64,000 nucleotides of DNA from assembly GCA_020622085.1 (NCBI GenBank), contig JAHRYM010000001.1, forward strand, positions 2,211,620 through 2,275,619, given 5' to 3'. Every line of letters begins with the position of its first letter. The first letter of the stretch is position 1. A model generated the notes under the pieces. It did no database searches, was not told the origin of the DNA, and worked only from the letters and a program-made list of their open reading frames with translations. The stretch comes from Paracoccaceae bacterium (GTDB taxonomy: Bacteria > Pseudomonadota > Alphaproteobacteria > Rhodobacterales > Rhodobacteraceae). Positions 19,701 through 28,746 of the stretch are shown piece by piece. Both the position numbers and the translations under genes were made by a program.

Positions 19701-19846
19701 GCCCTTGCGAATGCGATAGTCGGCCTCGGTCTGTTCGGATGCCTCGCGGCGGTCCACGCTGGCGACCATGGCAGGCGCGATCAGATTGCCTTCGAGGCTG
19801 AGCGACGGCCAGGCGGACATGTCAACGACGGGTTTGCGCGCCATGA

Positions 19847-22612
19847 TCAGACCTCGCTCGGTATCAGAACGAACAGACCAATGACATCTGGCGGCAGAAC
19901 AGCTTCCACCGTGACGCGAGAGGCCGATCCTGCGGCGGCGCGAAGGCGGGCATGATCTAGCATGAGCTCTTCGGCACGGGTTTTGATAAAGTCAGCCAGT
20001 GGGCCGTCGAGCAAACTGGGAAGATCCTCTTTTGCTTTGCCGATGAAGCGGTCACGAGCTGACGAAGCGAGGTCAGAGGTTGCGGGCCTGTTCAAAAGCG
20101 CGCGGGCTGCTTCGCCGCTTGCGACAATCTTGCCGCCTTGCAATGCCACGAGGGCAGCTTCCTCGGCGAGGAGGAGGCGTTCTTTTCGCGCATGGACGGT
20201 CAGCTTGAACCGGATTCGAAGGAGAGCCAGTCGAGTCATCTGCTGTATGGCTGAGGTTGGCCAGGCACCAACCCGGCCGATTCCGAGACCGGACAATGCC
20301 TCTGGGTCAAGGGATGCTTCCACCAGCGCCTCGGCGAGGGTGGCGGTCAGAGGATGTGTTCTTGTTAGCAGCGCAGTCCCTGACGGAGCGGGCTCGACCA
20401 TGGCGAGGCGGACCGAGCCTGACAGGCCCCGTTGGGTCAGCCGTTCTTTCAGGCCCGCTTCCAGCGCATGGACATGGGCAACCAAGAGGGTCTTCCGAGG
20501 TTCAAGTAGCACACCAAAGCGTGACATTGCCCGTTCGATGAATACCTTGGCATCTTCTGGAGATCCCAGCAGTGTGCGGACTTTTTCCCACTCCGGAGCG
20601 ACTTCCTGCGGCTTCATCGCATTCTGAGCGAAGCGTGCACGGGATTTCTTCTCGCTCTCTGATGCGTCGCGCCAGCGCACTTCCATGGCTTTAGTGCCAT
20701 CATCGAGGCGAAGGTCGAGTGCCAGCTGCCGAGTTCCACCACGGCGCAACATCATGGACGCCATCAGCGCGTCGGTTACTGGACCCCTGTTGTCAGGCAG
20801 TGGCACCGTCACGCCTGTCGCCTTGCGGATTTCCTCTGCCTTGCGAAGGATCACTTCGAGAACAGCCCCATCAATGGCGCTATCCGGTGAAAACATCATG
20901 ATCGAACGGACAAGCTCTGCCGGCTGCCCGAACCGGTCAACGCGACCCTCGCGCTGCTGATGCCGGGTAGGGTTCCAGGACAGGTCGTAATGAACAACCG
21001 TGTCAAACAGCTGCTGAAGGTTGATCCCTTCGGACAGGCAGTCGGTAGCTACCAGAATACGCTGAACTTCCTTCTGGTCGTCGGCCGATGCCATTTCGGC
21101 CACGCGGTCACGGCGCTCATCGGGGGTCAGAACACCTGTTACCGCTTCCACCGCCAATTTGGGAAACGCCTTCCGCAGACCATTTCGGACATGCTCAGCC
21201 GTGGCCAAGTAGCGGCAAAATACGACGGGATTCATGCCCTTCTTGATCAGCGGCGTGAGCGCGTCGATGAGGGCCGTGAGCTTCGGGTCGGCTTTGTGAA
21301 CCAGCTCCTCTGCCTGGACGACCAAGGCCAAGAGAGAGGGATCAGTATCGAAGCCGGTGCTGGGTTCAATATCGACAGCATCTTCGTCATCGGAGTCTTC
21401 GTCGTAGATCTGTGGTTCAAGCCGGTCGCTCTCATTTGACATCCGGTTACGGAGGGCGCTGAGGGCCGCCGCTGGCGACGAACCGACACAGCGCATCAGG
21501 GCGAGCGTGCCCCAAAAGGCGAGACGCCGTTCCCGAAGCCCGGTGCCTGCGCGCGAGACTACGCCAAAGCAGTAGTCGAGCACGGCCTCCTGAAAATCGA
21601 GATGCGCTTGCGACAGCCTGTAGGGCGACTCGGTGGTTTCGTGCTTGGGGAATGCCCGGTTCTCGTCCCACTCCCCCGAAACGAGATCGATCCGCTGGCG
21701 CTGCACGAAATGTCGCGCCAGACGTTCCCGGTAGCGGGCGTCCTCAAAGTTCATCGCGCCAAAGGACGGCTCGATCAGCGAAAGAAGGCGGCCGAACGCG
21801 TCTTCATCACCCGAGTGGGGCGTTGCCGTCAGAAAAATCATCCTGCGCTCTGGATCGCGGGCAAGGCCAGCAAGCAACTCGAAACGCTGCTGCTTGCCCT
21901 TGTGGGTTCCCACACAGGCATGGGCCTCGTCCACGATCACGAAATCGGGGCAAGCGCGCGCGAACCCTTCACGGCGTTTTTCCGCCTTGATGTAGTCAAG
22001 GCTGACGACGGTATAGGGGTAGGCATCGAACAGCGTCTGGGCTAGCGGAAGACCGCGTTCCAGCCGCGCGGCACTGCCTGATGTCACGGCGACCGCTTCG
22101 ATCCCGAACCGATGCTTCAGTTCCCCGACCCACTGCTCGACGAGGTGCGGGGGGCAAAGCACCGAGAAACCATCGACTTCGCCGCGGTCCATCAGTTCGC
22201 GAAGGATCAGGCCCGCCTCGATCGTCTTCCCGATTCCGACATCATCGGCGATCAGCAGTCGGGGCACCTGCAGGCGAAGCGCCATCAGCAGAGGGACAAG
22301 TTGATAGGTTCTGGGCTCGAAGGCCAGCTGGGCGGCAGAGCGGAAGGGGCCGGCTCCCCGTCGAAGTGTCAGCCGCATCGCGTCTGCCAAGAGTGCAGCC
22401 TTCGACTGGACGGTCGGCGCCGCGTCAGTGGGCAAGTCGAAACGGGCGGCTGCGACAGGCTGGGTTTCGAGGGAGGGATCAAGAATGACCGTATCATTCT
22501 CGCTGCCAGAAAGCGGGCGTAGCGCCAAAATACCCTCGCGTGGAGACGGCAATGCCACCCATTCGCGCCCACGGGCGCGCACCAGGTCTCCGGGAGCAAA
22601 ATTCACGGTCAT
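19847..22612 (-). CDS. SNF2/SWI2-type superfamily 2 helicase (DrmD-like)
   Basis: A 921-aa ATP-dependent DNA translocase. Motif I is LLIADDVGIGKTIEAGL (about 115-131), motif II FVIVDEAHACVG, motif III LTATPHSGDED and the C-terminal helicase domain EGINLQQLF ... QREGRVDRFGQP. This is the layout of SNF2-like ATPases found in DISARM class 1 (DrmD) and similar defence loci. It starts 4 bp after the DUF1998 helicase and ends 2 bp before the methylase start, so the three are tightly coupled. It probably loads on incoming DNA and cooperates with the larger helicase; the role is inferred from context. It appears complete. Confidence 0.85.
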   Translation of the reverse strand: MTVNFAPGDLVRARGREWVALPSPREGILALRPLSGSENDTVILDPSLETQPVAAARFDLPTDAAPTVQSKAALLADAMRLTLRRGAGPFRSAAQLAFEPRTYQLVPLLMALRLQVPRLLIADDVGIGKTIEAGLILRELMDRGEVDGFSVLCPPHLVEQWVGELKHRFGIEAVAVTSGSAARLERGLPLAQTLFDAYPYTVVSLDYIKAEKRREGFARACPDFVIVDEAHACVGTHKGKQQRFELLAGLARDPERRMIFLTATPHSGDEDAFGRLLSLIEPSFGAMNFEDARYRERLARHFVQRQRIDLVSGEWDENRAFPKHETTESPYRLSQAHLDFQEAVLDYCFGVVSRAGTGLRERRLAFWGTLALMRCVGSSPAAALSALRNRMSNESDRLEPQIYDEDSDDEDAVDIEPSTGFDTDPSLLALVVQAEELVHKADPKLTALIDALTPLIKKGMNPVVFCRYLATAEHVRNGLRKAFPKLAVEAVTGVLTPDERRDRVAEMASADDQKEVQRILVATDCLSEGINLQQLFDTVVHYDLSWNPTRHQQREGRVDRFGQPAELVRSIMMFSPDSAIDGAVLEVILRKAEEIRKATGVTVPLPDNRGPVTDALMASMMLRRGGTRQLALDLRLDDGTKAMEVRWRDASESEKKSRARFAQNAMKPQEVAPEWEKVRTLLGSPEDAKVFIERAMSRFGVLLEPRKTLLVAHVHALEAGLKERLTQRGLSGSVRLAMVEPAPSGTALLTRTHPLTATLAEALVEASLDPEALSGLGIGRVGAWPTSAIQQMTRLALLRIRFKLTVHARKERLLLAEEAALVALQGGKIVASGEAARALLNRPATSDLASSARDRFIGKAKEDLPSLLDGPLADFIKTRAEELMLDHARLRAAAGSASRVTVEAVLPPDVIGLFVLIPSEV

Positions 22613-22616
22613 CAGA

Positions 22617-25600
22617 TCAATCCTTGAACATCGAGATCAGCGCGTCGGGCACACCGGCTGCGCAAGTCTCAGGCAATTCGAAAAGCGTCCAGCCCTTGGT
22701 GTCAGCGATCTCCAGCGCGGTTTCGGACAGAGTTGCGGTGGCGGCAGCGATACAGTGTTTTCGCCACACGAAGTTCATTTCTTGGTCAGCAAACCTGACA
22801 GAATCGCTGTCAGGGTCGGGGATACCGGCATCCTTGAAGGCTTGCTCCCAGCCCTCGGCATCAGTTGAGCGTGATAAACCGTTGGCGAGTATGGCCTCGC
22901 CACGAGCCAGATCGATCAGCATCTGCTTTGCCTCGGTGCTGGCGCGGTTAATCAGCTCATGATCGGGCTGGTTGAAGTAGGAAAGAAGGCAGCGATAGCA
23001 GCCTCGAACGCAGGCATCACCATCTCGATCTACCAACAGCGTCGCATCACCCGCGACTATAGCTTCGTCGACATTGTCGAAGTGCATGATGGACAGCGCT
23101 TCCCGCGCTACCTTGCCCAAGGCGTATGCGTCTTCAACCAGACGGTTCAGAACGCCGGCACCGCCTTCTGTGGCTTCATAGGCGAGGATCGAGCGTCGGT
23201 TGTCTCGGGCAGGCAAAGGCTCCCCAAGGATCTCACCCTCTTCAAGCTGATAAATGACCGCGATGCCGCGCAAAAGTGCATGTTGGACGGTCGCGATCGT
23301 TTCAGGAGAGTAAGCGTCTGGCTCGCGGAAGCGGAGAAGGAGTGCATTTTTGCGGTCTCGAACGATCGGCACGATCTTGACGGGTTTCGCGACATCTGGC
23401 GGCACGTCAACATCCGGATCTTCCTCTTCTGACTTTGCCCAATAACCGCTGCGGGGGTCGATGTTGAAGCCGAATACCGTCTGGTTCTTGCGCCGTTTCA
23501 GACCCTTATTGATCCGGCTGATCTCGGCACTATTGGCGTACTGGAGCGCCAGGAGCGATGTCTCTCCGCAACGAAAATCAGCCTCCGTGACCTTCTTCGG
23601 CCAGGAGAAGACGGTCTGGATATCAAATCCCTGGCGAACGCGCTCTTCATCATTTGCCGTAATTCGGTCAGTCGGAGCTGCCTCGACATTGTCGATCCGG
23701 AGGGTTCGCCGAACCGGAACTTCGCCTGCCATTGAGCCATTACACGCGTGACAGCGCTCGACTTCCGCATCGTGACATGCTCCGCAATTGGAGCATATGA
23801 AAATGTCCTTGGTGTTCAGCTCCGTGCCATCACCGGTGCGAACCTCTGGCGGCAGCTTGGCCTTCATCACCCGGTATGCCCGACCTTCGTGGTAGATCAG
23901 GCTGCGCGGCCCGAACTCCGAAATAGCGAGGAACCTTGCGCGCTGCAGGAAAGAACCGGCCTTGCCCTCACCGGGGACAAACGCATAGAGCGGCAGCCGC
24001 GGGAAGTTGTACCCCGGTAGAAAGCCTTCGGTCGCAAGGTATCTATACGAATAGAAATCAGATCCGTTGGTAGCCTTCCCCTGTTCTAGAATGGCGATCT
24101 GATCGCTTGCCTGCATCTGGGCAGCCTTGATCTTGCGTCGGTCTGCACCAGAAAGTCCCGTGATCTCGGACCTGCTATTCGCCTCCATCAGCTGGGTCCG
24201 CGCCGAATTATAGAGCTCACGCCAGCGGTCAAACGCGCGATCAAATTCATGCGGAGCGCGCATCGCGACCTCAAGGATGAAATCATCCTCATCGCCCATC
24301 CAGACGGGCTTCTTTCCCTCCACCGATGAGAGGATCTGGTCCAGCACCCGCTTCATCGGCACACGCGCAGCCGTCACGAGGCCTGGCCGGCTGATGACGT
24401 CGATCACCTCCTGATTCAGCGGATACTTGGCCTGTTTCAGGTCCAGGATTTCTGGAATGTCGGGTGATAGTGCCAGCTTGGCCTCAGCAAGCCATACGGC
24501 GTGCAAGTGCGAGCGAACCAGTTCTTCATTGGTAATGTCGAGCGCAGGTGGCCGAACAACCCCGGCGACCATGTCGTTGCGGCGCTCGAAGAAATACTGG
24601 TCGTGCGGGGATTGCGCCGCGCAGTATGTGACGATGACCGCAGCTTGTCCCGATCGCCCGGCCCGACCTGCCCGTTGCGCGTAGTTGGCCGGCGTCGGCG
24701 GCACGTTGCGCAGATAGACGGCGTTCAACGCCGATATGTCGACGCCAAGCTCCATCGTTGGCGAACAGAACAATGCAGGCAGGAACTGATCAGACTCGCC
24801 GGATGACTTGATCTCTGCAGCATTCTCTTTGAGCTTTGCTCGGTCATCATCCTCAAAGCGGAAGCGCCACTCCCGCCATTCCCGCTGCCTTTGTGATACC
24901 TGCGCCGTGTGCTCGCGGCCTTCCAACCCCCAATAGGTGCTTCGACCCTTCTTCAGATCGGACGCGATGGAGTTGTAGAGGTCGTGGAAATAACGGTTTC
25001 CCTGCGCTTCACCGGCTCGTATGGCTTCTCCTGGCACCAGACGAACAGCAGAAGGCGACAACCGCCATCCAAGCAAATCGGCCTCGATCTCTACGAGCGA
25101 AACCAGACCCTCGCGGGCCATCAGCTCCAGAAGGCCGGTCATGACGGCAAGGTAATCGATCTTGTTGAGCTTCGTGCCGATCACGCTTTTCCGATTGATC
25201 GCCCGGCCGATACGAGAGTTGTGCCCTGCGCGGATAATGGTCTGCTCTTCACGCAGCCCCACCCGATCCTTTCCGGGTGCCTGCAAGAACAGGGTCGACC
25301 TGCTTCGGGGCGTTTCCTTCTGATCAATAGACCAAGGCGTCGTCAACAGGTTGCGCGATTTTTGCGCGACCGTGTCGAGAACGGTCAAGTCAAGCGCCTC
25401 GGTGCTAACTGCCAAGCCTTCCAGCATCGCCGCGAGGATTACCTTGAGCAACTTCTTGCAGGCGTCAGCGTCCAGGTCTCCGAGCGCCGGGTGCACTGCC
25501 ATTAGGGCTTCTCGGTCTTCCGCGATATCGTCGAGCCCGATGAACTCGACATCGATCAGCTTGAGCACCGACAGGCTGGGGTTAGTGTAGCGCCACCCCC

Positions 25601-27773
25601 GTCTCAGGTCTGTCCAGACCCGGTGGGCCAGGACTTTGGCAAGAGAGCGTTGAGCGTCCTCGCGCACGACGGCACCAGCTTCGGGGTCCAACATCCAGTG
25701 GATCCGAGATGCCTTGTTTGATGCCGTAAATCCAAGGGCCTTCACAACACGTAGGCCGAATTCATCCTCGGCCATGCCATCCGAACCTGCGTCAAGAACA
25801 GCACGCAAGATCGCGCCGCGCAGCAAGCTCACAAACAGATAGTCGTTGAAGTGCCCCGCCTGAAGGGCCGCGTCCTGGCGGTTGTCGGTGAATCCCAGAA
25901 GTTTTCGCTTCTCGGCAGGCACACCGCTGGAGTCACCGTTCATCCACTCGAGAGCAGTTGAAACCAGGTGTGTGGTTGCCGAGCTTCGGCCTTCGCCAGA
26001 AAGGCCCGCGAGTTTGCTACGTTCCCGCGCGCCGGGGCTCGGTTGGTCAAGACAGCATGGGCAAAACCCAAATTTGCCGGGAATGAACCAGAAACTAGCT
26101 CCGTCTGGACCGTAACGCCCATCAGGTCGCACGGTCATCTGCTCAGGCAATCGGCCTTTTCGGTTGGCGCGAAGACGTTCAATCCCATTTCGCTCTTCCC
26201 GCCAGTCTTCCGGGTAGTTTTCAGGATCGCCGTCGAAAGCATAGTCTGGATCATCCTCGCCGACGGGCGTCAAGTAGCCCGCAATGTCGCCATCCGGGTC
26301 TGCGATGGGCGTATCGTCGATGTTTCTCGGCAGGAAGCGAAGTCCGTCAGCGTCCTCCGTCTTGGTGACAACATGGAACTCATGGCCGCATGCCCTGCAG
26401 AACCGTGTTGGATAGAGGCGATGGCCGGGTGCATCGGGATCTTCCAGTTGACCTTCGAAAAGGACCCGTCTTGGGCGACCAGTCAGGGTCGTAAAAATTT
26501 CTCCTGCACCGGAAATGAAGCGATGCAACTTGAAAGCAAGGAAAGCACCAGAGCCTCCGCCACCGCGTTCAGACTCCGGCAGGCTGACACGGGTCAGGAA
26601 ACGCTCGAAACCTTTTCGACATGTTTCTGTGTCAAGACCGCTATCCAGGGACAGTAGTTTTACAGCGTCGTCGAAAGGCACGGGTTTCTTGCGCTTGAGT
26701 TCCTGGCCATCATCGAGACCAATCGCGAGCTCAGCCCAGACTGCGAGGGGATGACGGCCCAACACCTCATCTGTCAGTACTTCAGGCAGCTCGTTGCCAA
26801 GTGCCGAGGCGATCTGAGGCCGGACATCTTCGAGCTTCAGGCGGTCATCCGTCGCGCGCTGAAGGGACTCGTCGATAACGGCATCGGGGCCAATCGATGC
26901 CCCGAACAGACGGGACGCAACATCGGCTACGGCTTTTGCGCGGCCCGCCTCTGATCCCTCGCTCGCCATGGTGGCAGATGTGCCGATGCAGATCGGAGCT
27001 TGAGCTGGCGCGCAGCGGTTCCGAAGGCGGCGCACAAGGATAGCGACGTCGGCACCTTGGCGGCCGCGATATGTGTGCAGCTCGTCCAGCACGATGAACT
27101 CGAGCCCGCTGGCATTGTCGATGACTTTGGTATCAAGGGCGTCCTGCCGCGTCAGCAGCAGTTCGGCCATCATGAAGTTCGTGAGCAGGATGTCAGGCGG
27201 GTTGTCAGCAATCCGTTGCCGCTCCTCCTGGCTCTCCTGACCCGTATAGCGGCGCACCACTGGCTTCAAATCGTCTGGAAGCCCGGACTGGGAAATGAAC
27301 TTCTCAATTTCCTTAATCTGACTGTTCGCCAAAGCGTTCATTGGGTAGACGATGATCGCTCGAGTTTTGCGCGGCCGACCCGCTTTGCGTGCACGCACGA
27401 TGGCATCGACCACAGGAACGAAGAAGCACAGAGATTTCCCTGAACCCGTTCCCGTCGTCACCACAAAGCTCTGACCAGCGCGTGCCTTGGCTATGGACTG
27501 AGCTTGATGCCGGTGAAACTTTATGGGCGTGGCGCCGATCCGGAAAATCTTGCCAGTTGCCTCGTCCAAATCCCCGGACGCCACGAGATCGTCCACCGTT
27601 GGACCCGATAGAAACCTGGGGTTCAGCGAAAGAAGGGCATCTGGCCAGAAACGCCCCGCATCATATTGGCGGTTGATCTCACCCGCTATGTCCTCAGCCC
27701 GAACACTACTGAAGGACCGCGAAAAGCGTGCATAGGAGTCGATGAGATTATGATCGAATTCAAAAGCTTTCAT
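22617..27773 (-). CDS. Giant DEAD/DEAH helicase with C-terminal DUF1998 (DrmA-DrmB-like fusion or DruE-like)
   Basis: A 1718-aa helicase. Motif I TTGTGSGKSLCF is at about 106-117 and motif II is FIVLDELHTYRGRQGADV. The second RecA domain has SPTMELGVDIS and YAQRAGRAGRSGQAAV at about 1050-1100. A zinc-ribbon-like stretch CSNCGACH...CHAC is near 1345. The DUF1998 module ends in CVRGCYRCLLSYFNQPDH. DISARM normally has separate DrmA (helicase) and DrmB (DUF1998) genes; here both are in one polypeptide. Druantia DruE also combines a helicase with DUF1998, so it is an alternative relative. It starts 6 bp after the WYL regulator. No phospholipase D (DrmC) gene is adjacent. Confidence 0.82.
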   Translation of the reverse strand: MKAFEFDHNLIDSYARFSRSFSSVRAEDIAGEINRQYDAGRFWPDALLSLNPRFLSGPTVDDLVASGDLDEATGKIFRIGATPIKFHRHQAQSIAKARAGQSFVVTTGTGSGKSLCFFVPVVDAIVRARKAGRPRKTRAIIVYPMNALANSQIKEIEKFISQSGLPDDLKPVVRRYTGQESQEERQRIADNPPDILLTNFMMAELLLTRQDALDTKVIDNASGLEFIVLDELHTYRGRQGADVAILVRRLRNRCAPAQAPICIGTSATMASEGSEAGRAKAVADVASRLFGASIGPDAVIDESLQRATDDRLKLEDVRPQIASALGNELPEVLTDEVLGRHPLAVWAELAIGLDDGQELKRKKPVPFDDAVKLLSLDSGLDTETCRKGFERFLTRVSLPESERGGGGSGAFLAFKLHRFISGAGEIFTTLTGRPRRVLFEGQLEDPDAPGHRLYPTRFCRACGHEFHVVTKTEDADGLRFLPRNIDDTPIADPDGDIAGYLTPVGEDDPDYAFDGDPENYPEDWREERNGIERLRANRKGRLPEQMTVRPDGRYGPDGASFWFIPGKFGFCPCCLDQPSPGARERSKLAGLSGEGRSSATTHLVSTALEWMNGDSSGVPAEKRKLLGFTDNRQDAALQAGHFNDYLFVSLLRGAILRAVLDAGSDGMAEDEFGLRVVKALGFTASNKASRIHWMLDPEAGAVVREDAQRSLAKVLAHRVWTDLRRGWRYTNPSLSVLKLIDVEFIGLDDIAEDREALMAVHPALGDLDADACKKLLKVILAAMLEGLAVSTEALDLTVLDTVAQKSRNLLTTPWSIDQKETPRSRSTLFLQAPGKDRVGLREEQTIIRAGHNSRIGRAINRKSVIGTKLNKIDYLAVMTGLLELMAREGLVSLVEIEADLLGWRLSPSAVRLVPGEAIRAGEAQGNRYFHDLYNSIASDLKKGRSTYWGLEGREHTAQVSQRQREWREWRFRFEDDDRAKLKENAAEIKSSGESDQFLPALFCSPTMELGVDISALNAVYLRNVPPTPANYAQRAGRAGRSGQAAVIVTYCAAQSPHDQYFFERRNDMVAGVVRPPALDITNEELVRSHLHAVWLAEAKLALSPDIPEILDLKQAKYPLNQEVIDVISRPGLVTAARVPMKRVLDQILSSVEGKKPVWMGDEDDFILEVAMRAPHEFDRAFDRWRELYNSARTQLMEANSRSEITGLSGADRRKIKAAQMQASDQIAILEQGKATNGSDFYSYRYLATEGFLPGYNFPRLPLYAFVPGEGKAGSFLQRARFLAISEFGPRSLIYHEGRAYRVMKAKLPPEVRTGDGTELNTKDIFICSNCGACHDAEVERCHACNGSMAGEVPVRRTLRIDNVEAAPTDRITANDEERVRQGFDIQTVFSWPKKVTEADFRCGETSLLALQYANSAEISRINKGLKRRKNQTVFGFNIDPRSGYWAKSEEEDPDVDVPPDVAKPVKIVPIVRDRKNALLLRFREPDAYSPETIATVQHALLRGIAVIYQLEEGEILGEPLPARDNRRSILAYEATEGGAGVLNRLVEDAYALGKVAREALSIMHFDNVDEAIVAGDATLLVDRDGDACVRGCYRCLLSYFNQPDHELINRASTEAKQMLIDLARGEAILANGLSRSTDAEGWEQAFKDAGIPDPDSDSVRFADQEMNFVWRKHCIAAATATLSETALEIADTKGWTLFELPETCAAGVPDALISMFKD

Positions 27774-27779
27774 GGAAAA

Positions 27780-28658
27780 CTACTTTTCCTTCACAGGGTC
27801 AGAAGTGCCGAATATGTCGCTGCCGTTTAGGAGAACAATCTGCTGATCCTGCGGCCGCCGCGCAGCCGGATCGGTATCGAGTCCAAGGCGTTTAAGGGCA
27901 TAAAACAGCAGAGCCCGCCGTACCGGGATCTGCACCCGCCCTTCTTCCATCCCATAATCCATCTCGATCGCGCGGCGCTGCGTCGGCGACAGTTCGGGAT
28001 GCGGCCCGATGTCGAGCACCAACTCGTTGTGCCAGTCGGCATCGCTCTGCGGATCGGCCGTGACAGGGCCCTGCTTGCCGATCTCGACAATCCGCGACAG
28101 CAGGAAGTCCTTGAACACCTGATCGTTCTGGCAGAACGCCCGCGCGTGCCAGCGGAAACCGTCGAACGCCAATGCGTGGGGCTCGATCCAGCGCGCGCTG
28201 GGCTCAGGCCGGGACATCGACTGATAGGTGACTTGCAGTGCCGCGGGCGCGTGGATTGCTGTCAGCACCTCGCGGAGTGTTTCAGCGGCAACGCCCCGAG
28301 CCGGTGTTGGCGTCGCCCCGTAGCCTGGAAACACGCTGATCCAGCTCTGCTCGCGAGAGACCAGGCCTTGATCCACCGCACGCAGCTGGGCGAAGTAATC
28401 CTCGGCGCTGAGCGTGATGAAATGCGGTTCGAAGGCGCGGCCCCTGACATACGCACGCTGGCTTTTGTCATAGACGAGGTTGCGCTTCCATTGATCAGCA
28501 TAGCCAGCGAGATCGAGCGAGGCCTGCTGGAGCGAGATACCAAAGGTATCCATCAAGTCAGACCTGTTGATCCGGCCGTGCCAGAACACCCGAAACTCGA
28601 TGAATGCGTTGCGCCGCTCAGCACCCCAGTTCAGCTGTTTGACCTTTTTGCGCGGCAC
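27780..28658 (-). CDS. WYL-domain transcriptional regulator of the defence operon
   Basis: A 292-aa protein with an N-terminal winged-helix region (ERRNAFIEFRVFWHGRINRSDLMDTFGISLQQASLDL) and a WYL-type ligand domain (VTYQSMSRPEP...RWIEPHALAFDGFRWHARAFC), plus a C-terminal extension. BrxR/CapW-type WYL regulators sit first in BREX, CBASS and other defence operons and repress them until infection. It is promoter-proximal to the large helicase, 6 bp upstream of it. A promoter overlapped by a short palindrome lies immediately upstream (28685-28712), so autoregulation is likely. Confidence 0.85.
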   Translation of the reverse strand: MPRKKVKQLNWGAERRNAFIEFRVFWHGRINRSDLMDTFGISLQQASLDLAGYADQWKRNLVYDKSQRAYVRGRAFEPHFITLSAEDYFAQLRAVDQGLVSREQSWISVFPGYGATPTPARGVAAETLREVLTAIHAPAALQVTYQSMSRPEPSARWIEPHALAFDGFRWHARAFCQNDQVFKDFLLSRIVEIGKQGPVTADPQSDADWHNELVLDIGPHPELSPTQRRAIEMDYGMEEGRVQIPVRRALLFYALKRLGLDTDPAARRPQDQQIVLLNGSDIFGTSDPVKEK

Positions 28659-28684
28659 GCTGTTCTCTCCTGCTCACGCCAAAG

Positions 28685-28712
28685 AGTATAACTAAATATT
28701 AGTCCCTCGCAA
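28685..28712 (-). promoter_or_regulatory. Candidate sigma70 promoter with palindromic operator upstream of the WYL gene
   Basis: On the minus strand, TTGCGA (28707-28712) and TATACT (28685-28690) are spaced by 16 bp. The spacer contains the inverted repeat ACTAA-N3-TTAGT (28691-28703), which abuts the -10 element. The stretch is AT-rich compared with its surroundings. A WYL repressor bound here would block the helicase/methylase/McrBC operon. Confidence 0.5.
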
Positions 28713-28746
28713 TAAATGATTCACGCATAGGTTTTGTGGAACAACG

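Larger units (their letters stand above)
14794..19844 (-). pseudogene. Large N6-adenine DNA methylase (DrmMI/Eco57I-like) split by an IS630-family insertion
   Basis: Coding parts are 16788-19844 (N-terminal) and 14794-15615 (C-terminal). The N-terminal part has TTGSYYTP at about residue 446, SAM motif I DPACGSGHFLL at about 489 and catalytic NPPWERI at about 755. The insertion is after codon 1019 at a TA dinucleotide. Deleting the 1170-bp element and one TA rejoins both halves in frame, reading DQLGTEWLSVHEGEYGW across the junction, for a 1292-aa protein. As it stands, the N-terminal fragment ends five codons into the IS. It sits between an SNF2-type helicase and the unknown 261-aa gene. Size, motifs and partners resemble DrmMI of class 1 DISARM. 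No other lesion is visible, so the insertion looks recent. Confidence 0.85.
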
